Under the pieces are notes generated by a model. The model was not told the DNA's origin and ran no database searches. It was given only the letters and a program-made list of their open reading frames with translations. A stretch of 64,000 bases of DNA from GCA-2731375 sp002731375 (GTDB lineage Bacteria > Pseudomonadota > Alphaproteobacteria > GCA-2731375). Of this stretch, positions 17,154 through 24,652 are shown piece by piece. The DNA lies in the NCBI GenBank assembly GCA_030752605.1, contig JASMDX010000059.1, positions 1-64,000 of the forward strand. Reading direction: 5' to 3'. A program made the position numbers and the translations under genes. Each line of letters starts with the position of its first letter. The stretch's first letter is position 1.

Positions 17154-17771
17154 ATGTATACGCCCAAGCACTTCGCCCTGGACGAGCCCGCCCAGCAGCA
17201 GGCCTTGATGGCCGACTATCCGTTCGCGCAATTGATTACCATCGATGGCGACGGCCTACCCCACGCCACTCACCTGCCCATGCTGTACCGGGATGGCTGG
17301 CTTGAAGGGCATATGGCCAAGGGCAATCCGCAATGGCAACATTTTCAGGAAGGACGCGTGGTGCTGTGTATTTTCAGCGGCCCCCACGGCTATGTCTCGC
17401 CATCCTGGTACCGAGCCGCGCCCAGCGTTCCCACCTGGAACTACGTCGCCCTGCATGTCCAGGGCCGCACGCGCCTGATCAAGAATGCGGCGGATAAGAA
17501 GGCCATGATGACGCGCCTGGTTGATGCCATGGAGGCTGGTTTTGCCGAGCCCTGGCGCATGGAACTGCCGGCGGAGTTCGAAACGGGCATGCTCTCTGGC
17601 ATCGTGGCCTTTACTATCGAAATCACCCACATGGAAGGCAAGGCCAAGCTCAGTCAGAACCGCAAGCCCGAAGATGCCAAGGGCGCCATTGCCGGCCTGT
17701 GCGCCACGGGTCGGCCAGAGGATGCGCGCCTGGCGGATTTGATGGAAGGGCAGTTGAAAGCAGGAGAGTGA
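17154..17771 (+). CDS. FMN-binding negative transcriptional regulator-like protein, PaiB family
   Basis: The 205-residue protein has the split-barrel FMN-binding fold of the PaiB family: MYTPKHFALDEP at the start, PHATHLPMLY (about 38-47), LEGHMAKGNPQW (51-62), SPSWYRAAPSVPTWNYVALH (about 83-102) and SGIVAFTIEITHMEGKAKLSQN near the C-terminus. PaiB of Bacillus is linked to protease and sporulation repression, but most proteobacterial members have no known target and may be flavin enzymes or degradation-related proteins. An ATG 15 bp upstream inside the sdh terminator T-run is an alternative start. The next SDR gene follows after 2 nt, so the two probably share an mRNA. Confidence 0.85.
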   Translation: MYTPKHFALDEPAQQQALMADYPFAQLITIDGDGLPHATHLPMLYRDGWLEGHMAKGNPQWQHFQEGRVVLCIFSGPHGYVSPSWYRAAPSVPTWNYVALHVQGRTRLIKNAADKKAMMTRLVDAMEAGFAEPWRMELPAEFETGMLSGIVAFTIEITHMEGKAKLSQNRKPEDAKGAIAGLCATGRPEDARLADLMEGQLKAGE

Positions 17772-17773
17772 CG

Positions 17774-18553
17774 ATGCGGCTCAAGGGAAAAGCGGCCCTG
17801 GTAACCGGGGCGGGTGGCGGTCTTGGCGGCGCGATTTCGAAGCGTTTTGCCACTGAGGGCGCATCTGTGCTGTGCACGGACCGCGATCTGGCGGCGGCGG
17901 AAGCCACCGCTGCGGCCATTATCGAAACCGGTGGGACCGCGAGTGCCTTTATGGCCGATGTGGCGGAGGCCGGTGATTGCGAGGCCCAGGTGGCGGAAAC
18001 CATCCAGCGTCATGGCCGTATCGATATCGCGGTCAACAACGCGGGTGTGGCCATGCACCGACTGGCATTGGATACCAGCCTGGATGATTGGGAGCGGGTC
18101 CTGCGCATCAATCTGACAGGTTCGTTCCTAACGGCCCAGGCGGCGGCCCGGCACATGGTGGCCCAGGGCAGCGGGCGGATCATCCAGATCGGTTCTATTT
18201 CGGGCCAGCGCGGCAACATGGGTGGCATGGCCTATGGCGCCTCGAAAGCGGCGGTGATGCATGTCTGCAAGGTCATGGCGGTGGAACTGTCGGGCGCCGG
18301 TGTCATGGTCAACGCCATTGCGCCGGGCCCCATCGAAACCGGTATCAGTTCCCATGGCCCGACGCGCAAGCAGGGCTATATCGACCGCATCCCAGTTGGC
18401 AGCTATGGCACGGTGGGCTCCGTCGCCAACGCGGCGCTGTTCTTGGCCTCGGACGAATGCGAGTGGATTACCGGCCATGTCCTGAATGTTGATGGCGGTT
18501 ATGGCGGCGCGGGCCTGTCCTACGACTCGGCGGAAATTACCGGCAACGGGTAG
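17774..18553 (+). CDS. Short-chain dehydrogenase/reductase (FabG-like)
   Basis: This 259-residue classical SDR shows the cofactor motif TGAGGGLG (residues 11-18), NNAGVA near 88, and a catalytic set with Ser in IGSISGQRG, Tyr in MAYGASKAA and the following Lys. The C-terminus has the usual ASDECEWITGHVLNVDGG block. The substrate is unknown. It starts 3 nt after the PaiB-like gene and is followed without a gap by the broken FAD oxidoreductase, suggesting a former three-gene operon. Confidence 0.9.
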   Translation: MRLKGKAALVTGAGGGLGGAISKRFATEGASVLCTDRDLAAAEATAAAIIETGGTASAFMADVAEAGDCEAQVAETIQRHGRIDIAVNNAGVAMHRLALDTSLDDWERVLRINLTGSFLTAQAAARHMVAQGSGRIIQIGSISGQRGNMGGMAYGASKAAVMHVCKVMAVELSGAGVMVNAIAPGPIETGISSHGPTRKQGYIDRIPVGSYGTVGSVANAALFLASDECEWITGHVLNVDGGYGGAGLSYDSAEITGNG

Positions 18554-18557
18554 TGGC

Positions 18558-19790
18558 ACGATCGGGATCAAAACGTCGAAATTTGACCACATCATTGTTG
18601 GCGGCGGTATTATAGGCGCTTCGGCGGCCTATCATTTAGTGCGACAAGGCGCTGGCTCGGTCCTGCTGCTGGAGCGCAATACCCTGGGCAGCGCGGCTTC
18701 TAGCCGGGCGGCGGGAATGATATTGCAGATCTCGCGGAATACGGCCAGGACAGCGATGGCCCGGCAGACCCGGAAAACCGTCGACATCCTGGCCGATGAA
18801 TTGGGTGAGGATATCGGCTTTCACGATGTTGGCAGCCTGCGCTTGGCCGCCTCCGATAAATGTATCGCGGATCTTGATGAAATGGCTACCGACGCTGCGC
18901 GGCATGATATTCCGTTCCAGTAGCTGGAGCCCCAGGCCGCCGCAGATTTGATCCCATGGCTTGACCTAGCATCGGCCCGCAAGATCGGCTTCCTGCCCAC
19001 CGACGGCTATGTCGATCCCTATTTGTTGAGCATGGCCTATGCCCGCGCCGCTGCCGCGCGGGGCGTGAAAATCCGGCAAAACACTGGCGTTACCGATGTG
19101 TTGGCCGAACATGACCGCGTGATTGGGGTAGAGACCACCGCCGGGCGGTTCGAATGCGAAAGCGTCATTGACGCGGCGGGCGCCTGGGCCGCCTTGCTCT
19201 CGGCCCAGGCGGGCTATCCATTGCCCATGGCGCCGGTGCGTAGCCATTATTGGATCACCAAACCGGATCCATCATATGGCGGTGATCATCCGGTTATAAC
19301 CATGCCGGACGTTGGCGCCTATGCGCGCCCCGATGTCGGCGCCATCCTGCTGGGCATACACGAGAAATACTCCGCGACCTTTGATGCCCGTGAGTTGCCC
19401 GACGATCCTGCTGCCTTTTCGCCCACCGTGGGCGAGGATCATTGGGACTGCTTGGCCGAAGCCGCCAATGGCATCGCACGGCTTTTCCCGGGTATCGCCA
19501 AGGCGCAATTCCCCAACTACGTCGCGGGCCTATCCACCTACACGCCTGATGGCAAAATCGTTCTTGGGCCGGTGCCGGGACAGCCGGGATTTCTGGTGGC
19601 GTCGGGATGCTGCGGCAGTGGCATCGTGCTCTCAGCGGGCATTGGCGGCACCGTCGCCGATCTGGCGCTGGGCCGAACACCAAGTATCGACATTAGCCCC
19701 TTCCGTCCGGACCGCTTCGGACCGGTTGATCCCTTCAATGGCGAATTCCGCGGCCTCTGTGCCGCCTCCCGCGCCAACAAATCCAAATGA
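18558..19790 (+). pseudogene. FAD-dependent amino-acid oxidase (DadA/glycine oxidase-like) interrupted by an in-frame amber codon
   Basis: The reading frame is continuous from before 18558 to 19790 apart from one TAG at 18921-18923. The N-terminal half has the FAD motif VGGGIIGASAAYHL and SAASSRAAGMI. The C-terminal half continues in the same frame with LEPQAAADLIPWLD, DGYVDPYLLSMAYARAA, ESVIDAAGAWA and a closing VASGCCGSGIVLS block. Together they make one DAO-family protein of about 410 residues. No ATG, GTG or TTG lies in frame between the end of the preceding SDR and the FAD motif, so the native start also seems lost (an ATC stands at a plausible position). The TAG most simply reflects a point mutation. 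Pyrrolysine decoding is unlikely, because this family has no pyrrolysine members. Converges on the SDR ending at 19815. Confidence 0.8.
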
Positions 19791-19814
19791 GCCGGGCCTA
19801 TCGGCGAGCGTGGA

Positions 19815-20567
19815 TTAACTGGGATAGGTATTGTAGCTGATCGCGGCCATATAGCCGCAGTCCACCGGCAGGTTGACGCCGGTGATGGCGGAGGCCGCAT
19901 CGGAACATAAAAAGAAACCCGCCGCGGCGACTTCTTCCGGCTTGACCAAGCGGCCCAGCGTGCTCAGACCTTCCATGCCGGCGGGATCGCGGTCACCGCT
20001 GTCGATGCGGGACTGCATGGCCGGCGTCAAGGTAAAGCCCGGCGCGACGGCATTGATACGCACGCCCTTGGGGCCGAACTCGCCCGCCAGGACGCCGGTC
20101 AACGACCCTATCGCGGCCTTGGTTGGTGTGTAGGCCGGCAAGGGCAGGGGCGTGAAGCTGTTGATGGAGGCGATGTTGAGGATCGCGCCTGCTCCCCGCG
20201 CGGCCATGCGCGGGGCACAGGCCCGGCACATCAGATAGCTGCCGCGATAGTTCACGGCCCAGATGCGGTCGTGCTCTTCCAGGGGAAAATTTTCGGTCTG
20301 GGCCGCGTTCTGCAAAAGGCCGGCGGAATTGATAAGAACATCGATGGGACCGACGCCGTCCTCGATGGCCGCGACGACTGCTTCGACCGAAGCTTCCTCG
20401 GTCACGTCCAGATGGCGATAGCTGCCGCCAAGCTCCGCCGCCATTGTCTCGCCCGCCGTATCGTTCAGATCGGCCAGGATGACCCGGTCGCCGGCCTGGG
20501 CAAACCTGCGGGCCAGGGCCAGGCCGATGCCGCTGGCGCCGCCCGTGACCAGGACGTGACGGCTCAT
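19815..20567 (-). CDS. Short-chain dehydrogenase/reductase
   Basis: This 250-residue classical SDR has TGGASGIG at residues 8-15, NSAGLLQ near 82, and a catalytic Tyr in LPAYTPTKAA. INAVAPGFTLTP follows, and the end is AITGVNLPVDCGYMA. Its ATG overlaps the stop of the CitE-like gene by 4 nt, making it the last gene of the operon NUDIX-VOC-CitE-like-SDR. The substrate is not known; the operon context suggests a hydroxyacyl or hydroxy-acid intermediate. Confidence 0.88.
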   Translation of the reverse strand: MSRHVLVTGGASGIGLALARRFAQAGDRVILADLNDTAGETMAAELGGSYRHLDVTEEASVEAVVAAIEDGVGPIDVLINSAGLLQNAAQTENFPLEEHDRIWAVNYRGSYLMCRACAPRMAARGAGAILNIASINSFTPLPLPAYTPTKAAIGSLTGVLAGEFGPKGVRINAVAPGFTLTPAMQSRIDSGDRDPAGMEGLSTLGRLVKPEEVAAAGFFLCSDAASAITGVNLPVDCGYMAAISYNTYPS

Positions 20568-21436
20568 GCGGCGTTGCCTTTACGGCGGGCGCTGATGGCT
20601 TCGGACAAGGCAAGTAGTCGGCGGGCGGCGGCCACGTGCAGATTCTCCACCAACTGGCCGTTCACAACGACCACACCCTTGCCTTCGGCCTGGGCCTGCT
20701 CGAACGCCGTGACGATGATATCGGCTTCCGCGATGTCGTCGTCGGAGGGCGCAAAGACCCGGTTGGCCGCATCCAGTTGTCGGGGATGGATCAGGGTCTT
20801 GCCGTCGAAACCAAATTGCCGGCCATGATGGCAGGCAGCCTCGAAACCAGCGTCATTCTTGAGGTCTAGATAAACCCCGTCCAGGGCGGTCAGGCCATAG
20901 GCCCGCGCGGCCAACAGACAGATGGACAGCGAAGTGGCGAAGGGTTCCCGGTGCGGCGTGTGCAGGGCGTTCAGGTCCGTCGCCAGATCGGACGTGCCCA
21001 TGATCAGACAGCGCGTTTTGGGCGATGCGGCGGCGATTTCCTCGGCATGCAGAATTGCCAGGGGCGTTTCGATCATGCACCACAGGTCCATGTGCTTGGG
21101 CAGGGCGGCGGCAACGGCGCGGACCTGGCCGGCACCCTCGGCCTTGGGCAAGACAAGCGCGGCTGCCTTGGAGGCGGCGACGGCGTCCAGGTCGTCGGCA
21201 TGCCACTGGCTGCCGCTACCATTGATGCGGATTGCCACTTCGCGTGGTTCATAGCCGCCATTGTTGACTGCATTGACTACCTGTTGCCGGGCCATGGCCT
21301 TGGTGTCCGGGGCGACGGCGTCTTCTAGATCCAGGATCAGGGCGTCCGCCGCCAGGGTCTTGGCCTTTTCCAACGCCCGTGCGTTGGAGCCGGGCATATA
21401 GAGGACGCTGCGCCGGGGTTGAATATCGTTGGTCAT
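20564..21436 (-). CDS. HpcH/HpaI-family CoA ester lyase (CitE-like)
   Basis: The 290-residue protein resembles the beta subunit of citrate lyase and malyl-/citramalyl-CoA lyases, which split a C-C bond in a beta-hydroxyacyl-CoA. Motifs include RRSVLYMPGSNARALEKA, DALILDLEDAVAPD, VAIRINGSGSQWHADDLDAV, LVLPKAEG, MIETPLAILHAEEIA and FDGKTLIHPRQL. The Arg, Glu and Asp residues of the metal and substrate site are present. No citrate lyase alpha or gamma subunits are nearby, so it probably acts alone as an acyl-CoA lyase or thioesterase. It overlaps both neighbours by 4 nt (ATGA), indicating translational coupling. Confidence 0.88.
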   Translation of the reverse strand: MTNDIQPRRSVLYMPGSNARALEKAKTLAADALILDLEDAVAPDTKAMARQQVVNAVNNGGYEPREVAIRINGSGSQWHADDLDAVAASKAAALVLPKAEGAGQVRAVAAALPKHMDLWCMIETPLAILHAEEIAAASPKTRCLIMGTSDLATDLNALHTPHREPFATSLSICLLAARAYGLTALDGVYLDLKNDAGFEAACHHGRQFGFDGKTLIHPRQLDAANRVFAPSDDDIAEADIIVTAFEQAQAEGKGVVVVNGQLVENLHVAAARRLLALSEAISARRKGNAA

Positions 21437-22320
21437 GCCCCGATCTTCTCTCTGTTGCCCATGCCGGCGGTGGGATGAATGATTTCAGGACGCCCGGACC
21501 AGTTCCAGGCAAATGTGGTGCGCGAGACACCTAGCAACAGACCGTTGGTGGCGGATGGATGTACCCACAAACCATGCTGTTCGGCTTCCTGGCTTTCCCC
21601 GCGTGGGGTCCAGCGGGCCCGGTTGGCATCCAGGCTGTCGAGAAAGGCACCCATGTCATGGGTTTCGCAATAACACATATAGAGGCTATCGCCGCGCTTG
21701 GCCGCCCAGCGGCCCATGGCGGACGTGCCATTGGTAACCTGGGAAATTTCGATCCGGTCCAGACGCTCCGGCGGATTAAACAGCGTCAACGTGCCTTTGT
21801 AGCCAAAGCGTTCGCTGCCGATAGCGGAAAAGCGCGTGGCGTCCAGATTGAATAGACCGGCGAAATGTGCCGCCGCTCCGCTCCAGTCGCTGATTAGGGT
21901 ATTGGTGACCTCGTAGAGGAAATTGACCAGGCCTACACGGGGCCGCATCAACGAGGGTGAGATCACGAATGGCATGCCGTAGTGATCTTCCGCCGGGAGA
22001 TAAAACTGTTCGCCATCCCAAATGGGTTCCACGCCCAGGCCAGCCATGTGTTCCACCAAGCCATCTATGTTAGAGGTCGACAGCCCGGCGGTCATCAGGC
22101 CCTCGCCCCGCTCTGCCAGAAAATCGGCGCAACGTCCGGCGCCGTCAGGCTGACACAGTTCAACCTCGCTTTCGCCGAATGACATGATTGTGCGCTTGGC
22201 AGAGAGATAGGCGCTGTCGTCCTCCCGTGCCACGTCGGCGCCAAACAGGGTTTGCCAGTTCGCCGCTGCCGATTTCCGATCGGCCACGGTCAATTGAATG
22301 CGGTCAATTTTATCCAACAT
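21433..22320 (-). CDS. VOC-superfamily protein (glyoxalase/bleomycin-resistance fold)
   Basis: The 295-residue protein contains two VOC-like modules: an N-terminal one starting MLDKIDRIQLTVADRKSAAANWQTLFG and a second starting near residue 130 with LVNFLYEVTNTL and a later LDRIEIS. Family members are metal-dependent isomerases, epimerases, dioxygenases or lyases; ring-cleaving dioxygenases have similar two-module size. No extradiol signature was recognised. It is the second gene of the NUDIX-VOC-CitE-like-SDR operon, 21 nt after the NUDIX gene, and overlaps the CitE-like gene by ATGA. Its function is open. Confidence 0.75.
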   Translation of the reverse strand: MLDKIDRIQLTVADRKSAAANWQTLFGADVAREDDSAYLSAKRTIMSFGESEVELCQPDGAGRCADFLAERGEGLMTAGLSTSNIDGLVEHMAGLGVEPIWDGEQFYLPAEDHYGMPFVISPSLMRPRVGLVNFLYEVTNTLISDWSGAAAHFAGLFNLDATRFSAIGSERFGYKGTLTLFNPPERLDRIEISQVTNGTSAMGRWAAKRGDSLYMCYCETHDMGAFLDSLDANRARWTPRGESQEAEQHGLWVHPSATNGLLLGVSRTTFAWNWSGRPEIIHPTAGMGNREKIGA

Positions 22321-22341
22321 AATACGTTCTCCAGATAAATA

Positions 22342-22998
22342 TTAACGCCAGGCGAAGACGGGCTGTTCCAGGTGGTCGACCCGAATGTTGTTGCGGCCCC
22401 GCATAACAACCTCGCAGAATTGATGAACGACCGCCGCCGTGGGCGCATGCACCTGATCGTCGCCGAAGCGTACCCGCAGCATGGGGCGCTCGCTTTCGGG
22501 AATCGTGATGAACTCTGGTGAATCCGGCCGGATCAGATCAGCAAGCGGTATCGGCATGATTTTGGCGACTTCATCAGGGTTCGGTGACATGGTCGCACCC
22601 GCGCCGGCCCAAATTACCACTGGCGTTATGAAATAGCCCGAACGGGTGGGATAATCGTCCAACAGGCCCAACACGGCATCCTCGCCCAGGTGTAGATTGA
22701 TCTCCTCCGACCATTCCCGCAGGCCGGCCTGGGTCGCGTTCTCGCCGCTATCAACACGGCCACCCGGTAAGGCCTTTTGTCCGGCGTGGGATGATAGCCT
22801 GGGCGTGCGCCGTGTCAGGACAAAGGCGGTCTGCCCAGCACCGTCGTCGATCAAGGTCATGGTCACGGCGGCATGCTTCAGGCCATCGCCGGCCCCTGTC
22901 CCGTCATTGCCGCCTTCATGACTGGGGGCCTGCCGTCTAAATTCCGCTAGGCGCGCCGCAAAAAGCCCGCGGGTCTCGTCCGTGTAGGGAAACTCCAT
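22342..22998 (-). CDS. NUDIX hydrolase, CoA pyrophosphatase-like
   Basis: The 218-residue protein has a Nudix box GRVDSGENATQAGLREWSEE, with Asn replacing the final Gly of the consensus. Before it stands FVLTRRTPRLSSHAGQKALPGG, which resembles the CoA-recognition motif (LTxRxxxLxxHxGxxxxPGG) of CoA pyrophosphatases. These cleave CoA or acyl-CoA into phosphopantetheine and ADP. The operon partners act on CoA esters, which fits. It is the first gene of the leftward operon. Confidence 0.85.
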   Translation of the reverse strand: MEFPYTDETRGLFAARLAEFRRQAPSHEGGNDGTGAGDGLKHAAVTMTLIDDGAGQTAFVLTRRTPRLSSHAGQKALPGGRVDSGENATQAGLREWSEEINLHLGEDAVLGLLDDYPTRSGYFITPVVIWAGAGATMSPNPDEVAKIMPIPLADLIRPDSPEFITIPESERPMLRVRFGDDQVHAPTAAVVHQFCEVVMRGRNNIRVDHLEQPVFAWR

Positions 22999-23120
22999 CG
23001 CCGTCTTTGTCCTCGAAGCAAAATCTTACATCGCCCCACCATAGGCCTATGGACCCAGCAATCCAACGGCGCTTTCGGAGCGGCCAAACATAAAGATATG
23101 AGTATGTTTAAAAAAATCTA

Positions 23121-23150
23121 TTGACGCGACCTTCTGACCCAGCATATATG
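23121..23150 (+). promoter_or_regulatory. Promoter of the SAM-II riboswitch/metY transcript
   Basis: A -35 TTGACG at 23121-23126 is followed after about 17 bp by an AT-rich -10 (ATATAT at 23144-23149). The predicted transcript start near 23156 coincides with the 5' edge of the riboswitch. Confidence 0.6.
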
Positions 23151-23153
23151 GGC

Positions 23154-23207
23154 CTTGCGCCGATTTGAGCCAGCTTGCGGGCGCAGTACAAATACAGCTA
23201 AACCGGT
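23154..23207 (+). promoter_or_regulatory. SAM-II riboswitch aptamer
   Basis: The RNA has the compact SAM-II layout. Stem P1 pairs TTGCGCC (23155-23161) with GGCGCAG (23180-23186). The conserved GATTTGAGCC sits in the P1 loop (from 23162), and the 3' tail ACAAATACAGCTAAA at 23188-23202 matches the conserved SAM-II tail GAUAAAUGUAGCUAAA. The aptamer lies 81 bp before metY, a methionine-synthesis gene, as expected for an element that shuts expression when S-adenosylmethionine is abundant. Pseudoknot pairing was not resolved base by base. Confidence 0.88.
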
Positions 23208-23214
23208 CGGTACC

Positions 23215-23246
23215 AACCGCCCAGCCAACGCTGTGGCGGTTTTTTT
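23215..23246 (+). terminator. Rho-independent terminator between the riboswitch and metY (attenuator)
   Basis: AACCGCC (23215-23221) pairs with GGCGGTT (23235-23241). Inside it, CAGC pairs with GCTG around a CAAC tetraloop, with one bulged T. A run of seven T (23240-23246) follows. An alternative hairpin CGGT (23208-23211)/ACCG (23216-23219) would take the left arm and could act as an antiterminator. The element sits between aptamer and start codon, so transcriptional control is plausible. Confidence 0.82.
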
Positions 23247-23287
23247 GTTTGGAACCGGGCTGGCATGGACAGTGATAGGAGACGACG

Positions 23288-24598
23288 ATGACTGAAAGTA
23301 AAAACCCGGAAACCCTGGCTCTGCACGCGGGCTATCGCACGGACCCCACCACGGGCGCCGTCGCGGTTCCAATTTACCAAACAACTTCGTATCAGTTCGA
23401 TAGTGCCGAGCATGCCGCCAACCTGTTTGGCCTCAAGGAACTCGGCAATATCTATACCCGCATAATGAACCCGACCAACGATGTGCTGGAACAACGCATC
23501 GCGGCCCTGGACGGCGGCGTGGCGGCCCTGGCAGTGGGCTCGGGGCAGGCGGCGTCCGCCCTGGCCCTGCAGAATGTCGCCCAGGTGGGTGACAATGTGG
23601 TCAGCTCCACCGATCTTTACGGCGGGACTTGGAGCCTGTTTGCCAACACCCTGAAGCAGCAGGGTATCGAAGTGCGCTTTGTCGACCCTTCCGATCCGGA
23701 AAATTTCCGCCGCGCCACGGACGACAAAACCCGCGCCTATTATGCCGAGACCCTGCCGAACCCAAAGCTGCATGTCTTCCCCATTCGGGAGGTTTCGGAC
23801 ATCGGGCGCGAATTCGGTATTCCGCTGATCATGGACAACACGGCGGCCCCCATCATTTGCCGTCCCTTCGATCATGGCGCCGCCGTGATCATCTATTCCA
23901 CGACCAAGTATATCGGCGGGCACGGTACCTCTATCGGTGGTTTGATCGTGGATAGCGGCACGTTCGATTGGGAGGCGCATCCCGCGCGCCAGCCGCTGTT
24001 GAACCAGCCCGATCCCAGCTATCACGGCGCGGTCTGGGTCGAGGCGGTGAAGCCCCTGGGCCCCATCGCCTATATCCTCAAGGCGCGAGTGACCCTGTTG
24101 CGCGATCTTGGTCCGGCGACCTCGCCCTTCAATTCCTTCCAGACCATTCAGGGCCTGGAAACATTGCCCCTTCGCATACGGGAGCATTGCCGAAATGCCG
24201 ATGCGGTGACGGAATACCTGAGCCGCCATGACGAGGTGGCGAAGGTGATCCATCCCAGCCTGCAGGGTGGCGAGGAGCGGCGGCGGGCCGATGCCTACCT
24301 GACGGGCGGCTATGGCGGTCTGGTGGGTATCGAGTTGAAGGGCGGCCTGGAGGCTGGACGCGCCTTTATCGATGCGCTGGAGCTGTTTTATCATGTCGCC
24401 AATATTGGTGATGCGCGCAGCTTGGCGATCCATCCGGCGACCACGACACATTCGCAATTGACCCCGGAAGAGCAGTTGGCCACCGGCGTCAATGAAGGCT
24501 ATGTGCGGCTTTCGGTGGGCATTGAGCATATTGATGATATCATCGCCGATCTGGCGCAAGCCCTGGACAAGGCGGTGGCGGTGAAGGCAGCCGCCTGA
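23288..24598 (+). CDS. metY: O-acetylhomoserine aminocarboxypropyltransferase (sulfhydrylase)
   Basis: This PLP enzyme makes homocysteine (or methionine) from O-acetylhomoserine and sulfide (or methanethiol). The 436-residue length and Cys/Met-metabolism fold agree: ETLALHAGYRTDPTTGAVAVPIY, YTRIMNPTNDVLE, SGQAASALAL, the PLP lysine Lys207 in IYSTTKYIGGHGTS, and DARSLAIHPATTTHSQL near the end. The length and the GYRTDP start favour MetY over the shorter MetB/MetC/MetZ. Expression is predicted to be controlled by the SAM-II riboswitch and attenuator upstream. The ribosome-binding site AGGAG is at about 23277-23281. Confidence 0.95.
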   Translation: MTESKNPETLALHAGYRTDPTTGAVAVPIYQTTSYQFDSAEHAANLFGLKELGNIYTRIMNPTNDVLEQRIAALDGGVAALAVGSGQAASALALQNVAQVGDNVVSSTDLYGGTWSLFANTLKQQGIEVRFVDPSDPENFRRATDDKTRAYYAETLPNPKLHVFPIREVSDIGREFGIPLIMDNTAAPIICRPFDHGAAVIIYSTTKYIGGHGTSIGGLIVDSGTFDWEAHPARQPLLNQPDPSYHGAVWVEAVKPLGPIAYILKARVTLLRDLGPATSPFNSFQTIQGLETLPLRIREHCRNADAVTEYLSRHDEVAKVIHPSLQGGEERRRADAYLTGGYGGLVGIELKGGLEAGRAFIDALELFYHVANIGDARSLAIHPATTTHSQLTPEEQLATGVNEGYVRLSVGIEHIDDIIADLAQALDKAVAVKAAA

Positions 24599-24615
24599 TC
24601 ATACGTGAAGAGTAA

Positions 24616-24652
24616 GCGGCGGCGCTGTCCAGACGAGCCGCGCCGCCGTTTG
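24616..24652 (+). terminator. Probable terminator of metY
   Basis: GCGGCGGCGC (24616-24625) pairs with GCGCCGCCGT (24640-24649), with one G-U pair, followed only by TTGCTATTC. The weak T-tract lowers confidence. The site lies in the short gap between metY and the convergent MFS gene. Confidence 0.55.

Noticed and set aside
18921..18923. Amber codon in the FAD oxidoreductase as a pyrrolysine codon
   Set aside because: The protein family has no known pyrrolysine members, both MttB-family proteins here lack an internal TAG, and no pyl genes are in the window. A nonsense mutation is simpler.
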